64,000 nt of DNA, taken from positions 299,293 to 363,292 of the forward strand of contig JALLLT010000042.1 of assembly GCA_025266875.1 (NCBI GenBank), in the 5' to 3' direction. A program made the position numbers and the translations under genes. Under the pieces are notes generated by a model. That model was not told where the DNA came from. It ran no database searches and saw only the letters and a program-made list of their open reading frames with translations. Shown here in pieces: positions 58,956-64,000 of this stretch (within the stretch, counting starts at the first letter, position 1; each line of letters starts with the position of its first letter). The DNA is from Fennellomyces sp. T-0311. Taxonomy: Eukaryota > Mucoromycota > Mucoromycetes > Mucorales > Lichtheimiaceae.

Positions 58956-61819
58956 TGGCCTAGCTTTACTCTGCTGCTGTTGATAAACGCCAGGAACGGG
59001 TTTGTTATAACCGAGAGGATCGTATGTGTCTGCATAAAAAAAAGAAATTATTACTTTCTCTCTGTATCCTCTTTGTTCACTTTGCTTTCCAAGGCAGGAT
59101 CGTAACCCGTAAAGTCCATTGAGCTGATCTTTTTTTTTTCGTTTGCTGAAAAGCCAAGAGTAGCCTTCGATTCAAAAAAAAAAGATACTTCTTTTTTGTG
59201 TAGCTTTGGGCTGAGTAGTGTGTATAGAGTTTGATAGTGGAATAGAAAAAAAAGAGCAGGAGCAAAGTAGGAAAAAAAGAACCGATTACGTGTATTTTTT
59301 TGCAAGTGGAATCTCTGAACGCTTGGCTGCTGCAAAAGGGCTGTTCAGTAAGAATCGGGAATTATATACACGGACGCTTGGATAAACACCAACAACCACA
59401 CAATAAGACGGACAAAAAGAGAAGCGACGGATGGAGGCACGGGAGAGAGGGAAAAAATACAGCTGCAAGGTGGAGGACACAGATAAACTGTATTATAAAA
59501 ATGCAGCACTCCGTGACTCTTTCTAATCGATCCTTTCGATCAAGGCCTCTTTTTTTTGGTGGCCACCCCTTCCTTTTTGCGAAGAAGAAACCATAATGGA
59601 TCGATGCGTTCCTTAACCATTCAAGAGGAAAAAAAAGTAATTTTACGTTGAATGAAGAAAAGGGCCATCGATCTCTCTTTTTTCGCGTTATTGCGGGGAT
59701 ATTTTTATATTTCTAGTTGAAATCAATCATCTGTTTGAGTAGTCTAATCCTGCCCTTGTTTCCTTTTTTTTTCTTTACGAACGTAATGGCAAATAGAGAT
59801 AAAGTTTGCAACAGAATTTCTACAAGCAACGCAATGTCCGTGAGCAACCCAAGCCAGACATGATAAAGTGATCCACATCTTAGTACATGAACCTCCCACG
59901 GTAACCATCGTCAGGGATCTTTAAAGTTGAACCTGGACTAGACTATTTTTTGGCTATCACGGACGTGTCTTTGACCTCCCCCAATAGCCCCCTTTCTTCT
60001 CAAGGAAGTACCCAGCACCCCATAAACGACACCCGTTTCACACAAACCGTTGCCCTCCTTGTTATGCCTCGTCATTGTGTTTGCAAAGTGAACAACAGCG
60101 AAAGTAGACCCGGCTCGATACAAATACGCAATGACATCTTTGAATGACCAATTTTTGGACACGTGTGTGACGAAACGGAACCATTTTTCATTTGACAAAA
60201 AAAAGTAATGAAATCGATACATTACCTTACGTAATAATGTTCAGGGAATTTGCTCTTCCTTTTTTTTTGCTCAACCAATGCAAGGGAAACAAATTGATCA
60301 TGTATGAATGAAAATGATGCCGAAAAGTTCTTTTTTTTTTTTTTCAGGAGAAAGGGCAGCCTTGATCATCCAACGTACACTTGCATACACGTTCCACTTT
60401 CTGTACGTAAAAAAGAGATTTATCTTTTGCTTGATGCACATTGGGAGCTTCATTTTATCGCTTTTTTTTTTTTAACCATGATAAATCCTCGCGGAATCAC
60501 TTGTTCCGAAAATGTTGCTTACTTTTAGTTTGGTTGCTCCCATCACATGACGGCATTTTATTGTCATGGTGATCACCGGCCGTTGTGTCCAAGACAACAG
60601 CATATTTTTTTTTGGATGGATGGCATCATTTCATGAGCTCTGTGAGAGGGAAATCAACAACAGCTTGTCAAATTTATTGAAAGACCCAGTCTGCGTTCGC
60701 TTTGGCGCTGTGTGTGTGTGTGCTGTTGCACAATTCAATTGTTCACGAGACGCGTTCAAAAAAAAACGCGTCTCTTAAATAACCTGGTGGAATCCCGTGA
60801 ATATCATGCGCATCATCACTTCGGCTCATCCCAAAAAGAGTTCCGTGTTTCTGTCAATCGACAATCATAAAGTACGTGCATAGTGTAAGTGCACATCCAT
60901 TCTCTAATATAACTCGGGTAACAGGGTCCAAGATTTGGTACTGTGCTATCATTTTGGACAATGCCGATAGTGATTCCGATACGTACAAGTCCACTTATTT
61001 TGTCGCATACCATCAGGTCAAAGATTATGGTAAATCCAGAATGTTCTTGGCAAATGATGTGACGGGGAACGACTCAAGCGGAACATGATGCAGCTGATAT
61101 CGCGCCATTGACGTTTATCAGTTATCCCCGCATTACTCTTTTTTTTTTGTTACGCAGAGAGTCTGTTCCCTTTCCCCTTGCATGAATAATACAAGATAAC
61201 GCAACCGATGGATCGTGCGTCGCGGCGACAAAAAAAAAATATATATAAATCGAGTTGGTATTCTCCGCTTGGCAACGATGAATATATGTAGCCAAGGAGT
61301 TATAATGCATAAGCGGAAACACTTTTTTCTATTACCAAGGAAACCGATAATAATACTCCTGAAAGTTGCACGGCCGGAGTGGACACCGGTTCAGATCAAA
61401 TAGATGCATATGTTTTTGGTTGGTGTCGCACGACGGTCACAGATTTGCATTTGGCTCGTTCTTATTTTTCTGGCCTGATATCCGCTGGACATCAAACCTG
61501 TGTAACGATCTAAACTTGGGTTCCTTGATCTGTTGAAACAAAGAGAATTGGTTACGGCGTTTTTCAGATTAGCAGCGCAAAGAACGTAAAAAAAAAAAGG
61601 CCCGGGTGGGGGATGGATATGCATACACAAAAGGACTCTGAAAAGTTAGGTCAAGCTGTCGGATCGTTGGTAAAGTGTCTGTCTTGAAGTCCGAGTTGTA
61701 CAAAAGGTTACGGGCCGTTCGGCCAAACCGTTTGACTGTGACCGGCCCCCTTCCACATACATATTTTCGTTGGGCTTCTTGTCTCTCTCTCTACTTTCTC
61801 TTTGCTTCAAACATCCGAG
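58956..61819. other. Intergenic region
   Basis: About 2.9 kb. Besides the possible extra first exon of the SWIB gene (59119 down to about 59054), only short frames without motifs occur, for example 60876-61088. There are many A and T runs. The last 150 bases before CYP51, including a CT tract at 61781-61790, look like its promoter and leader. Confidence 0.5.
60747..60774. repeat. Perfect 10-base inverted repeat (hairpin)
   Basis: GAGACGCGTT, an 8-base A-rich loop, then AACGCGTCTC. Both arms contain ACGCGT, the sequence recognised by MBF-type cell-cycle regulators (MCB box). It lies in a region with no gene assigned, about 1 kb upstream of CYP51. Confidence 0.7.
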
Positions 61820-63639
61820 ATGGCTTTAGTCTCTGCGGTAGTCTCGAGTCTACCTACCTTGCTCACTTATGGAGCTCTTGCCCTCGGTGTGGTATTCGCC
61901 ATTCACATTCTTTCTCAACTGGTAAATAAGAAATGGACCTTTCGGATGAAGAGAAAAACACGTCAAACTAAAAAGTTCTCACACGCATCGCCAGATTGTC
62001 CCTCAAAATCCTCAACACCCACCACAGTGTTTTCTTGGATTCCGTTCATGGGCAATGCCATTCAGTTTGGCATGTAAGTTGGCGCGTTTTTTTTTTTTTT
62101 TGGTTTGGTATTGGTTTGATAGAAACTGACTTGCATATCTTAGCAACCCGATTCAGTTCTTGAAGGATTGCCAAAAGAAGTATGGCGATGTGTTTACATT
62201 TTATATGGTTGGCAAGCGTGTTACGGTGTGCTTGGGAGCCGATGGCAACCAATTCGTCTTTAACGCCAAGCAGAACCTTTCTTCGGCTGCCGAGGCATAC
62301 AATGATATGACCAAGTATGTCTTTGGTCGTGAGGTTGTGTACGATGCTCCCCACAACGTCTTTATGGAACAAAAGAGGTACGGACAACAAAGAGCCAGTG
62401 GGTAGAAGGGGAAGTGGCTAAGGAACAAATGCGTCTAGATTCATCAAGGCCGGTCTCAACTCTGAATGCTTCCGTCAACACGTTCCCATGATTGTCCAGG
62501 AAACCACCGAATTCTTCAAGCAGTTCAAGAAACCCGAGGGTGTGATCGACGCCTATTCTACGTTTGGCAAGCTTATCATTTGCACCGCCTCGCGCTGCTT
62601 GATGGGCAAGGAGATTCGCGAAGCCCTGGATGAGACGGTTGCTGGCTTGTACTATGACCTTGACCAAGGTTTCCAGCCCATCAACTTTATGTTCCCCAAC
62701 TCCCGCTTCCGTCGTACAAGCGTCGCGACGTAGCATGTGAAAAGATGGCCAACCTGTACTCGAGCATCATCCAACGACGCAAGAGAGACAATGACAACGT
62801 AAGGATCCATTGAGAGAGAGGGGAAAAAAGTCCATCTCATGTGAAGAGGATGAAAAGCTAAACCCGTTTCTCATCTTTTGTTACCAGTCCAACGCCGATT
62901 TGCTTCAAGCTCTGATGGACGCCACTTACAAAGACGGTTCGTCGGTTCCCGATAAGCACATTGCTGGTATGATGATTGCCGTCTTGTTTGGCGGCCAGCA
63001 CACGTCTGCCACGACATCTGCCTGGACCATCCTGGAACTTGCCAACCAGCCGGAACTCATCACTGCGTTGCGTCAGGAACAGATTGAAAAGTTGGGCTCG
63101 CTCAAGACGGACCTGACCTTTGATAACTTGAAGGACATGCCCTTGTTGGAAGCCGTGATTCGCGAAACCCTCCGACTGCACCCACCGATCTTCCAAATGA
63201 TGCGCAAGGTCATTGCCGACAAGATTGTGTATGAGAAGTCGGGCTTTGAAATTCCCAAGGGCAACTTTTTGTGTGCCTCGCCGGGTGTCACCCAAGTCGA
63301 TCCAAAGTACTTTAACGAGCCCGAACGCTACAACCCTTACCGCTGGATCGAAAAGACCGACCCGGTTCATCAATTGGAGGTTGGCGACGATGCCAATATC
63401 GATTACGGCTTTGGTGCCGTCGGTATCTCTTCCAAATCGCCGTTCCTTCCCTTTGGTGCTGGCCGTCATCGCTGCATCGGTGAACAGTTTGGCTACTTGC
63501 AGCTCAAGACCATCCTTTCTACCTTATCCGCATGTTTGACTTTGCCTCCGAGAAGGGCGGTGTCCCCAAGCCCGATTACACCTCCATGGTCGTCGTCCCC
63601 GAACACCCAAGCAACATCAAGTACACTTGGAGAGAGTAA
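61820..63639 (+). CDS. ERG11: Lanosterol 14-alpha-demethylase CYP51 with two apparent frameshifts
   Basis: Four exons (61820-62073, 62144-62377, 62439-62798, 62888-63639). An N-terminal membrane helix precedes FSWIPFMGNAIQFG, VFGREVVYDAPHNVFMEQKR, the I-helix GGQHTSATTSAW, the ExxR helix ETLRLHPPIF and the heme loop PFGAGRHRCIGEQ. CYP51 removes the 14-alpha methyl of lanosterol or eburicol in ergosterol synthesis on the ER, and is the azole target. The tyrosine of VVYD, often Phe in the Mucorales F5 paralogue, is kept, so this looks like the F1 type. The frame is lost at 62700/62701 (expected N-L-P-L-P) and near 63525 (expected T-L-I-R-M-F-D-F). Each needs one more base; with both, the length would be 533 codons, normal for the family. 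Confidence 0.9.
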
Positions 63640-64000
63640 AACGCTTCATCTATTCGTTCCCAAAACTGTCTTTTTTCCCTCGCTTGCTTTGCTTTCTTTT
63701 ACTAGTATTTTCCCTTGTCTTTTACTAATTTACTGAATGAACTTTCTAATCACCCCATATTTCCATACTGAGTTTGTGTATCTGTTTTGGTATGTTTCAG
63801 ACCTGATCTCGCCTCGCGTCTTATACTTCCTTATGGTGCCTGAAAGTTTTTTATTGTTCAGTACTGCATGTGGACTCGTTTAAACTGGAGCACCCTTAGA
63901 ACAAGACGTACGTGTGCCATGTGTATATTATCGATACATGTATTATACTTTTATTGATAACGGTACGAGTCAGCGACAACAAGGTCGTCGTCAAATGAAC
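63640..64000. other. CYP51 3' region
   Basis: T-rich sequence after the CYP51 stop, probably the 3' untranslated region, running to the window end. No gene seen. Confidence 0.55.

Noticed and set aside
60876..61088. 70-codon frame upstream of CYP51
   Set aside because: No motif, poor context and no neighbours to splice to.
1..64000. tRNA genes and CRISPR arrays
   Set aside because: Scanned by eye for T-loop-like GGTTCGANNCC boxes and for regularly spaced repeats; none found that fold or repeat convincingly. A tRNAscan run would settle the tRNAs.

Overview
This window is nuclear DNA of a filamentous fungus, most likely an early-diverging one of the Mucoromycota (Mucorales-like). The evidence is short introns (about 45-75 bases) with GT..AG ends in nearly every gene, a class C (GABA-B/glutamate-type) seven-helix receptor, a fungal lanosterol demethylase, CT-rich leaders before several start codons, and two transposons of types known from these fungi. 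No bacterial features, CRISPR array or tRNA were seen. Exon limits were placed by eye from splice sites, reading-frame continuity and family similarity.

Layout. 0-8.2 kb: class C receptor (5' end cut by the window), GPI18 mannosyltransferase, a CENP-H-like kinetochore protein and FEN1. 8.2-11 kb: no recognisable gene. 11-17.4 kb: vacuolar-type amino-acid transporter, small Myb-like protein, divergent cystathionine beta-synthase homologue, ATG8 and ribosomal protein eL39. 17.4-22.5 kb: a 5-kb gene desert. 22.5-41.6 kb: MYND-finger protein, double-START tail-anchored protein, a membrane coiled-coil protein, an ankyrin protein, an AreA-like (DUF1752) protein, a long histone-fold/disordered protein and a second seven-helix receptor-like protein.

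42.6-50 kb is an accessory block. A broken Tc1/mariner-like gene lies beside an apparently intact Plavaka-type DNA transposon of about 6.1 kb. Its short terminal inverted repeats enclose two divergent multi-exon genes: a 960-aa transposase with recognisable D, D and E motif positions, and a 418-aa second protein of unknown function. This two-gene element is the most interesting thing in the window. 51.9-64 kb: class III aminotransferase (GABA-transaminase-like), Bin3/MePCE-type RNA methyltransferase, eIF1A, a SWIB-domain protein and CYP51/ERG11. The last two carry apparent single-base deletions, three in all, within 6 kb.

Most genes are housekeeping and unrelated in pathway. They are packed with short spacers and alternating strands, as is usual in compact fungal genomes. 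The one clear functional unit is the transposon, whose two genes share a 536-base divergent promoter region.
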